Shown: in pieces, positions 6,736 through 14,180 of the stretch
Position numbering within the stretch: the stretch's first letter is position 1
Layout: each line of letters starts with the position of its first letter
Source: Bacteroidales bacterium UBA1192
GTDB taxonomy: Bacteria > Bacteroidota > Bacteroidia > Bacteroidales > Bacteroidaceae
Assembly: GCA_002310175.1 (NCBI GenBank)
Contig: DBYG01000027.1
Location: 1 to 18,633, forward strand
Length of the DNA: 18,633 bases
Reading direction: 5' to 3'
Position numbers and translations under genes: made by a program
Notes under the pieces: model-generated
Databases searched by the model: none
What the model was told of the DNA's origin: nothing
Seen by the model: only the letters and a program-made list of their open reading frames with translations

Positions 6736-9162
6736 ATGAAGAAATACTCCATTCTTATTGTTGCCGGACTGATGCTGGCTGGTTGCACAGGTAAGGTCAA
6801 GGGACCCTGTGACATCTATGAGAAGTATGGAACCGAGTGCGTGGCCGCTCACAGCACCACCCGCAAACTATACTCCAAGTATGAAGGACCGCTCTATCAG
6901 GTGGTGCGCGAGTCTGACGGCAGGACTCTTGACATAGGCACCATAGACGACGGTTATGCCGATGCCGCCGCACAGGATGCTTTCCTGGAGGGAACAATCG
7001 GATACATAAGCATTATATATGACCAGACCGGTCACGGGAATGACCTGATGCAGGCTGCTCCCGGTACATTCAACGGTCCGGCCAAGGGTGAGTTCAACAC
7101 GCTGCCCATAGCCGATATGGCTCCGGCAGTGCTGAACGGCCACAAGGTATATGGCGCATATTTCATGCCCGGCATGGGACTCAGGAACAACAACGCATCA
7201 TATCTGGCCATCAACGATGAGCCCGAAGGAATCTACTACGTTGTGGATGGCAACCATTTTGACAGCGGCTGCTGCTTTGACTACGGCAATTCATCAACCA
7301 ACGGACGTGCTGTGGGCCGCGGCACTATGGAGACCACATACTTTGGCACATCCACCAACTGGGGCAGCGGCAATGGCGACGGCCCTTGGATAATGGCCGA
7401 TATGGAGGCCGGACTCTTCTCCGGTTTCAACGCCAAGAAGAACGATGTGCCTTCCATTAAGGACTGGAGGTTTGTATCGGCTTACGTGAACGGCGGAGGC
7501 GGCAACCGTTGGGACCTGCGCGGCGGTGACGCCACCAAATCCGATGTGGTTACTTTCTATGAGGGCGAGCGTCCAGTATCGCCTGATCCCAACGAAGGCT
7601 ACTATCCCATGAGCAAGAAGGGCGGTCTGCTGCTGGCCAATGGCGGTGACAACGGCAACGGATCGGCCGGAACATTCTTTGAGGGTGCAATGACTGTGGG
7701 TTATCCTTCTTTTGAGGCAGTCAAGGCCGTTCAAGCTAATATCGCTGCAGCAAAATATTCAGAGCCTACGCTCCAGACTTCAAGGTTGCTTACATTCCGC
7801 AATGGTGAGCCGCAGAGCCTGGTGGTTACTTTCCGCAACACAACCGATGCGCCCATACGGAATCTTGGCATCGGAATAGATATGGACGGCGGTTGGAAAA
7901 CAGAGGTTGAGTATGCCGATGCCAATGAGCAGATTTTGCCGGGCGCTACCGCCAGCACCAAGTTCAGGATAACGGGTCCAGATAAAGACTATTGCGGTTT
8001 TGCCCGTATCACTGCCGATTGGAATGACGGCGGGCATGAGTCGGCCCAGATCCGGATTCGTAGTGCTGTGGCAGTGAGTATCAATGAGATAAGCCTGGGT
8101 TCTGAGCAGTTTGTTGAGCTGTACAACTCACAAGATGAGCCAGTTGACCTGTCCGGTTGGGAACTTGAGATTACCCGTAGCGGATGGGCCCCGGTACGTG
8201 CGGCCAGACTGCCTGCCGGTACTGTAATCAATCCCAAGGATTATCTGGTACTGCGTCCCAATGCCGATGCGCTCAAGTTTGACGCCGCACCGCTGACCAA
8301 GATATTCATCCCGGTACCGACCGATGCCAAGCGCGTGTTCAAGGCCGGAAGCACCAGTCTGCCCGTAGCATCAGTGACAGGGCTTGAGGTAGGGCAGAAG
8401 ATAGGCATTGACCTGGGTGGCAGGTATGAGGAGGTGACCCTGACCAAAGTGGGTACTCCCGGAACCCTGACCACTCTTGTCGGTCCCGCCAAGGCCGGTG
8501 ACAAGACCCTGAACCTGGAGGTTACAGCCAATCTCAGTGAAGGCATGGAGATTACCATAAGCACCGGTCAGCGCAAGGAGGTACGTAAGATTACCAAGGT
8601 CATTAAGGTGTCTGAGGCTCCGCAGCCCAGACGATTCGGCCAGCAGGGCCAGCCTCACGAGCCAGGCGTAGTTGAGTTAGACCGTCCGCTCACCATGGAC
8701 CAGATAGCAAGTGTTGATGTGTGGGCTCCGGGTACGGGAATTGAATTCACACCTGCTCTCAAGTATGACCACATGAGCGGTGATGCAATATCGGCCCCGG
8801 CTGCTCCGCTGGCTCAGGACGGAAGCTACAGTTACACCTATTCAACACGTGCAGGAGCAATAGCGCTGTATCACGGAAACGTTCCGGTGGATGCCGTAAT
8901 CTACGGTTCCAAGCAGAGTAACTCAAGTGCCAACGGCACCATCTGCCGCCCGGATCTGGCAGTCCTGGAGGGAGAGCAGACACAGGGCGGCTGTCTGGCT
9001 GAGGTCCCGCAGATACGTATGCCGCGTGGCATGAATCAGGGCCAGGCGTCGGCTCCCACATACTCTCTGGTGAGGCTTCCGGACGGCAATGACCGCGACG
9101 CACTTTGTGAAATACAATATACTCCTAATGCCACGCCCGGCGAAAATAATACTTTGCGTTAA
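6736..9162 (+). CDS. GH54 alpha-L-arabinofuranosidase lipoprotein with interrupted lamin-tail domain
   Basis: This 808-residue lipoprotein (lipobox LAGC, cysteine 17) releases arabinose side chains from arabinoxylan or arabinan. Residues 23-340 form the GH54 (AbfB) catalytic domain: the CDIY start, CVAAHSTTR, adjacent cysteines 179-180 as in the vicinal disulfide of the fungal enzyme, nucleophile Glu224 in ADMEAGLFSG and acid/base Asp305 in GGDNGNGS. Then follow an NEW3-like beta domain (350-440) and a lamin-tail domain starting INEISLGSEQFVELYN (449). The lamin-tail domain seems split by an insertion (511-690) containing two or three copies of a KAG...GL.VGQKI-type module, and resumes at SYSYTYSTRAGAIALYHGN. 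The CBM42 of fungal AbfB is missing. The ATG at 6736 is chosen because it begins the signal peptide; a GTG at 6703 overlaps the promoter. It probably works with the GH10 enzyme downstream. Confidence 0.93.
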   Translation: MKKYSILIVAGLMLAGCTGKVKGPCDIYEKYGTECVAAHSTTRKLYSKYEGPLYQVVRESDGRTLDIGTIDDGYADAAAQDAFLEGTIGYISIIYDQTGHGNDLMQAAPGTFNGPAKGEFNTLPIADMAPAVLNGHKVYGAYFMPGMGLRNNNASYLAINDEPEGIYYVVDGNHFDSGCCFDYGNSSTNGRAVGRGTMETTYFGTSTNWGSGNGDGPWIMADMEAGLFSGFNAKKNDVPSIKDWRFVSAYVNGGGGNRWDLRGGDATKSDVVTFYEGERPVSPDPNEGYYPMSKKGGLLLANGGDNGNGSAGTFFEGAMTVGYPSFEAVKAVQANIAAAKYSEPTLQTSRLLTFRNGEPQSLVVTFRNTTDAPIRNLGIGIDMDGGWKTEVEYADANEQILPGATASTKFRITGPDKDYCGFARITADWNDGGHESAQIRIRSAVAVSINEISLGSEQFVELYNSQDEPVDLSGWELEITRSGWAPVRAARLPAGTVINPKDYLVLRPNADALKFDAAPLTKIFIPVPTDAKRVFKAGSTSLPVASVTGLEVGQKIGIDLGGRYEEVTLTKVGTPGTLTTLVGPAKAGDKTLNLEVTANLSEGMEITISTGQRKEVRKITKVIKVSEAPQPRRFGQQGQPHEPGVVELDRPLTMDQIASVDVWAPGTGIEFTPALKYDHMSGDAISAPAAPLAQDGSYSYTYSTRAGAIALYHGNVPVDAVIYGSKQSNSSANGTICRPDLAVLEGEQTQGGCLAEVPQIRMPRGMNQGQASAPTYSLVRLPDGNDRDALCEIQYTPNATPGENNTLR

Positions 9163-9225
9163 AATCATTATTCTGGTTGCTGCGGAAATCCGGAGACTGA
9201 TGATTACAGAGGTGATAACAAATAT

Positions 9226-9813
9226 ATGACTAAGACAGAATTTGTATTGATTTGGCTGGAGGAGCATGGGATAGATTATCAGGTACACTATCATCCGCCG
9301 TTGCCTACCATTGAGGAGGCATTGGCATTTTGGAAAACCATTGACTCTACGCACTGCAAGAACCTGTTCTTCCGTAACCATAAAGGCAACCGTCATTATA
9401 TGGCCAGTTTTGAGTGCCACAAGAATCTGGACATTCACGGCCTGGAGCATATAGTAAGACAGGGCAAGCTGAGTTTCGCCAGCCCCGAGCGTATGGACCG
9501 GTGCATAGGCGTATCGCCAGGATCAGTGTGCGCATTCGGCCTGATACATGATATGAATCTTGCGGAGCATCCGGCTGTAATCAATCCCGACGGCAGCCGT
9601 GATTTCGGTCGGTTAAAGGAGGGGGTGAACCCCAAGGAACTTTTTGACAACGGTCACCGTGTGAAATATTTCCTCGATGCTGACCTTAAAAAAGCTGAGA
9701 GGGTGTCATTCCATCCGTGTGAAAACACAGCCAGCGTTGTGGTGAGCAACGCCGGCTTTATGCGCTTTCTCGAGATATGGGGAGGTGAGGTGGAGTGGAT
9801 TGAGGTTCAGTGA
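9226..9813 (+). CDS. YbaK/ProX-type Ala-tRNA(Pro) deacylase
   Basis: This 195-residue cytoplasmic protein belongs to the ProX/PrdX branch of the YbaK domain family, which hydrolyses alanine wrongly attached to tRNA-Pro. Family marks are the catalytic-site lysine 45 in CKNLFFRN, GVSPGSVCAFGL (95-106) and FHPCENTASVVV (162-173), which corresponds to the FHPxxNTAS motif. Members are usually about 160-170 residues. Here an extra segment of about 30 residues (111-142) lies between GLIHD and HRVKYFLD, where relatives have a tight turn. The gene follows the GH54 gene on the same strand after a 63-bp gap; functionally this looks incidental. Its stop is TGA immediately followed by CGC, echoing the edge of the GACGC repeats, but no full repeat copy is present. 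Confidence 0.9.
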   Translation: MTKTEFVLIWLEEHGIDYQVHYHPPLPTIEEALAFWKTIDSTHCKNLFFRNHKGNRHYMASFECHKNLDIHGLEHIVRQGKLSFASPERMDRCIGVSPGSVCAFGLIHDMNLAEHPAVINPDGSRDFGRLKEGVNPKELFDNGHRVKYFLDADLKKAERVSFHPCENTASVVVSNAGFMRFLEIWGGEVEWIEVQ

Positions 9814-9819
9814 CGCCTG

Positions 9820-9873
9820 TTACCAGCCTCCCGGTCTGCCTCCTCCCCCCGGGCCAACAGGAAATCCTCCGCT
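9820..9873 (-). pseudogene. Possible C-terminal glycine-rich tail of a lost gene
   Basis: On the minus strand this stretch reads SGGFPVGPGGGGRPGGW and then TAA. Such Gly/Pro/Arg-rich ends with a terminal tryptophan resemble tails of secreted Bacteroidetes proteins. The frame upstream has no start and meets a stop near 9953, so if real this is only a remnant. Alternatively it is a GC-rich patch with inverted-repeat character (CCTGTT/AACAGG) acting as a terminator after the deacylase gene. Chance cannot be excluded. Confidence 0.25.
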
Positions 9874-9929
9874 TGTAAAATAAATGCCACAAAAGATTTT
9901 TTTCTTTTCAAATAAATTGAACCATTCAT

Positions 9930-9937
9930 TATATTTG
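9930..9937 (+). promoter_or_regulatory. -7 element of the SGNH hydrolase gene
   Basis: TATATTTG matches TAnnTTTG. Transcription would start near 9943, giving an AT-rich leader of about 58 nt before the ATG at 10001. No convincing -33 is seen. Confidence 0.6.
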
Positions 9938-10000
9938 TGCGCTGATTAAGGCAATATAAATGAGTAACTATAAATTGTTTTATTTTATAATTGATTTATT

Positions 10001-10660
10001 ATGAAAAAGTTATTGATGATAATGCTGTTAGCAGGAGTTACAGTTATCATGTCGGCTCAGACCAAGAAAGTGTCTATCCTTGGTGATTCTTATTCAACTT
10101 TCCAAGGTGTCAATCCAGAAGGCTACAACCCGTTTTACCCCAACAATAACAATGACGTTAAAGAGGTGTCACAGACGTGGTGGGATCTTTATATAAAGGC
10201 TAAGGGGTACGTGCTGGAAAAGAATGATTCATGGGGTGGCACTACAATCTGCGGTACAGGATACGGCAGGATGGATGCTTCACGTAACAATTTTATCTCA
10301 CGTGTGGACAGACTGGGAGATCCGGACATCATTTTCATATTTGGCGGAACCAATGATGCATGGGCACAGTCACCCATCGGTGAGTACCAGTATTCAGACT
10401 GGACTAAAGATGACTGCAAGAATTTCCGTCCGGCTCTGGCTTGCCTACTGGATATGTTGAAGAAACAATACCCTAAAGCTCAGCTATATTCAATCCTGAA
10501 CTCAGAGCTTAGAGAGCCCATAAACGAGTCTATGCGTGAGGTATGCAAGCACTATAATGTGCAGCTGATAGAGCTTCATGATATTGAAAAACAAAATGGG
10601 CATCCCTCAATCAGCGGTATGAAGAGTATCTGTGAACAGTTGCTTGAGGCAATAAAATAA
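10001..10660 (+). CDS. Secreted SGNH/GDSL-type hydrolase
   Basis: This 219-residue protein has a signal peptide (1-20, ending MSAQ) and one SGNH hydrolase domain. Block I is ILGDSYS with nucleophile serine 30, block II is SWGGTT around glycine 80, block III is FGGTND with asparagine 118, and block V is NGHPS with histidine 201. The usual DxxH aspartate is not in its normal place three residues before the histidine (glutamine 198 there); aspartate 194 in LHDIEKQ may serve, as in related proteins. It is periplasmic or secreted and probably an ester hydrolase. Lying between GH54 and GH10 genes, a role in removing ester groups from xylan is plausible but inferred only from location. It has its own promoter, and a strong hairpin follows. 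Confidence 0.88.
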   Translation: MKKLLMIMLLAGVTVIMSAQTKKVSILGDSYSTFQGVNPEGYNPFYPNNNNDVKEVSQTWWDLYIKAKGYVLEKNDSWGGTTICGTGYGRMDASRNNFISRVDRLGDPDIIFIFGGTNDAWAQSPIGEYQYSDWTKDDCKNFRPALACLLDMLKKQYPKAQLYSILNSELREPINESMREVCKHYNVQLIELHDIEKQNGHPSISGMKSICEQLLEAIK

Positions 10661-10694
10661 GAATTGAAACAGATACTTAATAGGGGAATCCTTA

Positions 10695-10745
10695 CTTAAA
10701 GTATCAGGTCCGCAACATGTTGTGCGGACCTGATACTTTTAAGTT
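10695..10745. terminator. Long bidirectional hairpin terminator
   Basis: The arms AAAGTATCAGGTCCGCA and TGCGGACCTGATACTTT pair over 17 bp. Outside them CTTA faces TTAAG, with one extra A, and the loop holds a small CAACATGTTG palindrome. T-rich sequence follows on both strands. It separates the SGNH gene (+) from tRNA-His (-) and probably stops transcripts from both sides. Confidence 0.8.
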
Positions 10746-10763
10746 TTAACAAACTACTCTGTT

Positions 10764-10841
10764 TGGGGTGCCCGGTGGGACTCGAACCCACGACATTCAG
10801 AACCACAATCTGACGCTCTAACCAACTGAACTACGGGCACC
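10764..10841 (-). tRNA. tRNA-His (anticodon GTG)
   Basis: The minus strand folds into a full cloverleaf. The acceptor begins GTGCCCG, the D-arm is TTCAGTTGGTTAGAG, and the anticodon loop ATTGTGGT contains GTG. The T-loop is GGGTTCGAGTCCC and the 3' arm is CGGGCAC. The extra G(-1) typical of tRNA-His is encoded at 10841 and faces C73, and the CCA end is encoded (10764-10766). Without these additions the core is 10768-10840. Confidence 0.97.
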
Positions 10842-11146
10842 ATGTACCTGCTTTTCTTGAAAAGCGGTGCAAAGGTAGCAATTATTCAGAATAAAGCAAA
10901 GGAATGATACCTTTTCTTTTTTGATAATATGATCAAAATAATGTTTAAGCTACCTGTTTTACAAATGATGCCGGATTATTTTTGTATTGTGGAAATGTTT
11001 GATTATTATTGCAGAAATCTGCAAATGTAAGAAGATGTATTATAGGTGGTTAGAGGAAGCAAACAAAATACGTTCCTATTGGGGTGAAAGGAAATTCACG
11101 TTCCGTCAGAATACTTTTACTGACCGTTTCCCACAAGAGCGAAAGG
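10842..11146. other. AT-rich intergenic region and long leader of the DUF3298-like gene
   Basis: This stretch of about 300 bp holds the tRNA-His promoter at its left end and a plus-strand -7 candidate TATTTTTG at 10977-10984, about 160 nt upstream of the next gene. Within that leader an ATG at 11035 opens a 50-codon frame (ending at 11187, overlapping the next gene) that begins MYYRWLEEANKIRSYWGERK. It has no recognisable domain and could be chance. No RNA family is recognised. Confidence 0.4.
10870..10877 (-). promoter_or_regulatory. -7 element of tRNA-His
   Basis: The minus strand reads TACCTTTG followed by C, matching TAnnTTTG, about 28 nt upstream of the mature tRNA 5' end. Confidence 0.6.
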
Positions 11147-11974
11147 ATGAAAAAATACAGGATACGGAAGATGTTACTTCTGACTAAGGGTGATTGTCTG
11201 ATTCATCTGCTGATAGTATTTGCCGTTTTACTATCATTAACCGCGTGTGTCGGTAAGGGTGACAAGTATGCTTTCCAATACGTGTCATTCAAGCATGACC
11301 TGCCTTATACGCAGGGCAAGGACGAGCCTTCATGCAAATTTGATATTCATGTGCTGCAGGCATACGGAACGGATACCTTATTTGCCGAAGCCTTCAACAG
11401 GGATATTTCAGAATACCTGTTCGGAAAGGATACCGCTGATGTCCGAAGTGCCATTATCTCATTCATTGATTCCATAATAATGGTATTCAAGGCTGAAAAT
11501 GACGATCAGATTGCTTTTGCCAAAGAGGGAAACTATGAGCCCAGAGCGATTAATTATGAATATGTCATAAATACGAATATAACATACGGTAATAATAGCG
11601 ACATAATAGGGCACTTTATTAATTACTACCAGTATTCAGGAGGGGCCCACGGCGGTACATTGATTACCTGTCGTAACTATCGTTTGAAGGACGGCAGCCT
11701 GGTTACTACGGACAACTATTTCAAGCCTGGTTATGAGGAACGTCTGATACCTGTATTGGATAGCCTGCTACTGATAGAGGCTGGTTGCAATAGTCGGGAG
11801 GAACTGGATGAACATGGCTATTTCAGCAATGAACCTATGTTCGTGCCTGAGAATTTTGAAATCCGACAGGATACTATAGCGTTTTTTTTCAACCAGTATG
11901 ACATAGCACCGTACTCCACGGGAATTACAACGCTGATGGTTCCTGAGAATGACATACGCGATATAATAAGGTAA
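11147..11974 (+). CDS. Lipoprotein with DUF3298/RsiV-like domain
   Basis: From the ATG at 11147 the protein has 275 residues. A basic N-terminal stretch (MKKYRIRK) leads to a hydrophobic segment and the lipobox LTAC with cysteine 34. The mature part carries the DUF3298-type signature YQYSGGAHGG (161-170), and near the end FNQYDIAPYSTG (248-259), also characteristic of that family. DUF3298 occurs in RsiV-like and PdaC-like envelope proteins; some bind peptidoglycan or lysozyme, but the molecular role of stand-alone lipoproteins is not settled. An ATG at 11171 is an alternative start. An in-frame ATG at 11084 would add residues before the signal and is unlikely. The GH10 gene follows after 29 bp with no visible promoter, suggesting co-transcription. 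Confidence 0.82.
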   Translation: MKKYRIRKMLLLTKGDCLIHLLIVFAVLLSLTACVGKGDKYAFQYVSFKHDLPYTQGKDEPSCKFDIHVLQAYGTDTLFAEAFNRDISEYLFGKDTADVRSAIISFIDSIIMVFKAENDDQIAFAKEGNYEPRAINYEYVINTNITYGNNSDIIGHFINYYQYSGGAHGGTLITCRNYRLKDGSLVTTDNYFKPGYEERLIPVLDSLLLIEAGCNSREELDEHGYFSNEPMFVPENFEIRQDTIAFFFNQYDIAPYSTGITTLMVPENDIRDIIR

Positions 11975-12003
11975 CATAACTCTAATCATTATAACCAATT
12001 ATT

Positions 12004-13134
12004 ATGAAAACCAAAAGATTGATTCTGGCAGCAGCTGCAATGACACTTGCCATTTCCTGCAAACCACAGTATGATGGTGACGATGCCTTCCTTGTGGAAC
12101 CCCTTAAGGATATTCTGGCTCCTATCAAGGTTGGTGCCGCCATTGATGGCAACACACTCCGTAACGAGCAGAACATGAAACTGTTCAGTCATCACTTCAA
12201 CAGTGCCACATGCGAGAACAGCATGAAACCCATTGAGACCGAGCGCACACAGGGCGTTCTAACTTTCGATACGCCGGACCGCGTGGTTGATTTTGTCTTA
12301 GGTAATGACGGAGCGGTAATGCGCGGTCACTGCCTTATTTGGCATTCACAGTGCCCGGCTTGGCTCACTGAGGACTCAACACAGGTGTTCAAGCGCATGA
12401 AGGAGCATATCTTTGCAGTGATGAACCACTACAAGGGCAAAGTCTATTGCTATGACGTGGTGAACGAGGCTATCGATGACGGCCGCGGATTCCTGCGTAA
12501 CTCACAGTGGTTGCGCGTGGCAGGCGAGCACTTCATCGACTCAGCTTTCGTCTATGCACATCAGGCAGATCCCGATGCACTTCTGTTCTACAATGACTAC
12601 GGCCTCAACAATCCCGCCAAACGTGAGAAGTGTTATCAACTTGTGAAAGGTATGCTGGACCGGGGTATTCCAATCCACGGAATAGGTATGCAGGGGCATT
12701 ACAACGTGAACATGGATTACAATACTGTTGAAGAGTCTCTAAATCGCTTTGAGGAACTGGGTGTACTCATACAGTTCACGGAGCTTGATATAGCAGGTGG
12801 AGGCCCAGATCGCCGGCGCCAGCGTCAGCAGCAACAAGACCAGATGGCAGGTTTAGGAGGCTATTCCGGTGATGGCGGTTTAGCCGCACCTGAGCTTACC
12901 GAAGAACAGAAAGCACGTCAGGACTCACTTGTGACAGAGGCATACAAGAAATTCTTCGCTATTGTAAAGAAGCACAAGAAGAGTATCCATACTATCACCT
13001 TCTGGGGGTTGGCTGATAACTATTCCTGGCTTAACTCACGTAGCCGCCAGAATGCTCCGTTCCTCTTTGATGGTGACTACAAAGCCAAAAAAGCCTATTT
13101 TGCAGTGCGTGATCTCTGGCGCAGTAAGGACTGA
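12004..13134 (+). CDS. GH10 endo-1,4-beta-xylanase lipoprotein
   Basis: This 376-residue lipoprotein (lipobox AISC, cysteine 19) is a single-domain GH10 xylanase, which cuts the xylan backbone. Family marks in order are GAAIDG (44-49), HFNSATCENSMKP (64-76), GHCLIWHSQCP (108-118), DVVNEAI with acid/base Glu155, NDYGLN (197-202), GIGMQGHY (226-233), TELDI with nucleophile Glu260 and FWGLADNYSW (333-342). Between TELDI and the next helix there is a low-complexity insertion (about 265-300), with an Arg/Gln run, glycines and prolines, longer than the loop of most GH10 enzymes. It probably lies on the surface or in the periplasm and complements the GH54 enzyme. It follows the DUF3298-like gene by 29 bp and converges on the HAD gene with one base between stop codons. 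Confidence 0.95.
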   Translation: MKTKRLILAAAAMTLAISCKPQYDGDDAFLVEPLKDILAPIKVGAAIDGNTLRNEQNMKLFSHHFNSATCENSMKPIETERTQGVLTFDTPDRVVDFVLGNDGAVMRGHCLIWHSQCPAWLTEDSTQVFKRMKEHIFAVMNHYKGKVYCYDVVNEAIDDGRGFLRNSQWLRVAGEHFIDSAFVYAHQADPDALLFYNDYGLNNPAKREKCYQLVKGMLDRGIPIHGIGMQGHYNVNMDYNTVEESLNRFEELGVLIQFTELDIAGGGPDRRRQRQQQQDQMAGLGGYSGDGGLAAPELTEEQKARQDSLVTEAYKKFFAIVKKHKKSIHTITFWGLADNYSWLNSRSRQNAPFLFDGDYKAKKAYFAVRDLWRSKD

Positions 13135-13135
13135 T

Positions 13136-13927
13136 TCAATGTGTCAGACCGAAGTGTTTGAGGGCGTTGAGGATGCCGTCTTCATCTACTGAATCGGTGA
13201 TGTAGTCAGCTTGCTGTTTGAGTTCGGGGGTGGCGTTTCCCATAGCGACGCCTATTCCCGCCTGCTTAATCATAGAAAGGTCATTGCCACCGTCGCCAAA
13301 GGCGATGGTGCGGCTGGTATCAAAGCCCTTGTAGCAGGCAATAGCTTGGATGCCTTTGCCTTTATCGGCTTCACGGGCTGTGATATCAGTAAACTCCGGA
13401 TGCCATCGGCCGGACACACAGTGGGGCAAACTTGGTAACATAACCTTTTCATAATCGGCATCAAAGAAGGCGGTCAGTTGCAGGACATCCTGGCAGAGAA
13501 GCTCCTGGAGCGGGGATGGGTTGTCAAATTCCTTTACGTTCAGATACTGACGGAATATGCGGTCCACGCTGCCTGTGGGGTCAAGCACGGCCACCTTGTC
13601 ACGCCCGATAACAATAAGACCATATCCCTTGGCCTGTGCGTCCTGAACACATGTCAACACATCTTGCTGTGGTATGGGCTGATAGCACACCATCTTTCGG
13701 CCTATATAACACAGCGCTCCGTTTATTGTTATATATCCGTCAATAAGATGCTTAATGGCCCCCAGATTGGTGATAATCATGGGCGGGCGTCCGGTTGCGA
13801 TATATATCTGAGCGCCGTTTGCCTTTGCTTTGGTCAGCGCAAGGACGGCCGATTCCGGAATCTCATGAGTATTGAAACTCACAAGCGTCCCGTCAATATC
13901 AAAAAAAAGTGCGTACGTATCTGTCAT
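13136..13927 (-). CDS. Cof-type HAD-IIB phosphatase
   Basis: This 263-residue cytoplasmic protein is a complete Cof/YidA-like HAD hydrolase with a C2-type cap, acting on phosphorylated sugars or similar small molecules. Motif I is FFDIDGTL with nucleophile aspartate 10 and acid/base aspartate 12. Motif II is ATGRPP with threonine 45. Motif III is lysine 189 in ADKGKG. Motif IV is FGDGGND with aspartates 212 and 216. The cap spans roughly 80-185. Substrate cannot be told. The gene converges tail to tail with the xylanase gene. Its promoter TAACTTTG lies 13 nt upstream of the start, and a GACGC hairpin repeat lies immediately upstream of that. Confidence 0.93.
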   Translation of the reverse strand: MTDTYALFFDIDGTLVSFNTHEIPESAVLALTKAKANGAQIYIATGRPPMIITNLGAIKHLIDGYITINGALCYIGRKMVCYQPIPQQDVLTCVQDAQAKGYGLIVIGRDKVAVLDPTGSVDRIFRQYLNVKEFDNPSPLQELLCQDVLQLTAFFDADYEKVMLPSLPHCVSGRWHPEFTDITAREADKGKGIQAIACYKGFDTSRTIAFGDGGNDLSMIKQAGIGVAMGNATPELKQQADYITDSVDEDGILNALKHFGLTH

Positions 13928-13940
13928 AACAATCAGAACG

Positions 13941-13948
13941 CAAAGTTA
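13941..13948 (-). promoter_or_regulatory. -7 element of the HAD phosphatase gene
   Basis: The minus strand reads TAACTTTG, matching TAnnTTTG. The start codon is 13 nt further on, so the leader is very short. Repeat copy C covers the spacer and -33 region, so the element may influence this promoter. Confidence 0.6.
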
Positions 13949-13951
13949 CGC

Positions 13952-13985
13952 AAAAACGCCGCAATGAGAAACACCCCCTTGCGTC
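13952..13985 (+). repeat. GACGC hairpin repeat, copy C
   Basis: AAAAACGCCGCAA at the left, AAACACCCCC in the loop and TTGCGTC at the right align with copy A over about 34 bp. The arms GCCGCAA/TTGCGTC pair with one mismatch. It lies directly upstream of the HAD promoter. Confidence 0.75.
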
Positions 13986-14146
13986 CCTTGATTCTTATAA
14001 CCGGATGTAATCAGGTTTTATGGTGCTTTCGTATAAAAGTACTTATGCTTGCCGGACGCCTGGAGATTTATCCGCTCATCCTTTCTTTTAAAAAGTGAAG
14101 TAAATGGGTTGAATACTTTTTGAATAGTTTTTTTGTGTCATTTTAC

Positions 14147-14154
14147 TACTTTTG
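14147..14154 (+). promoter_or_regulatory. -7 element of the EamA permease gene
   Basis: TACTTTTG matches TAnnTTTG, leaving a leader of about 20 nt before the ATG at 14181. The rest of 13986-14146 is AT-rich with no other recognisable signal. Confidence 0.6.
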
Positions 14155-14180
14155 CACCGCTTTAAACACGATAGTACTAA

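Noticed and set aside
7294..7734. 146-residue minus-strand frame
   Set aside because: It is antisense to the GH54 catalytic domain, including both catalytic residues.
8923..9450. 175-residue minus-strand frame across the GH54/ProX junction
   Set aside because: It is antisense to two supported genes with no domain signal.
13478..14098. 206-residue plus-strand frame
   Set aside because: Most of it is antisense to the well-supported HAD phosphatase gene, and the rest is AT-rich intergenic DNA; the translation has no recognisable motif.
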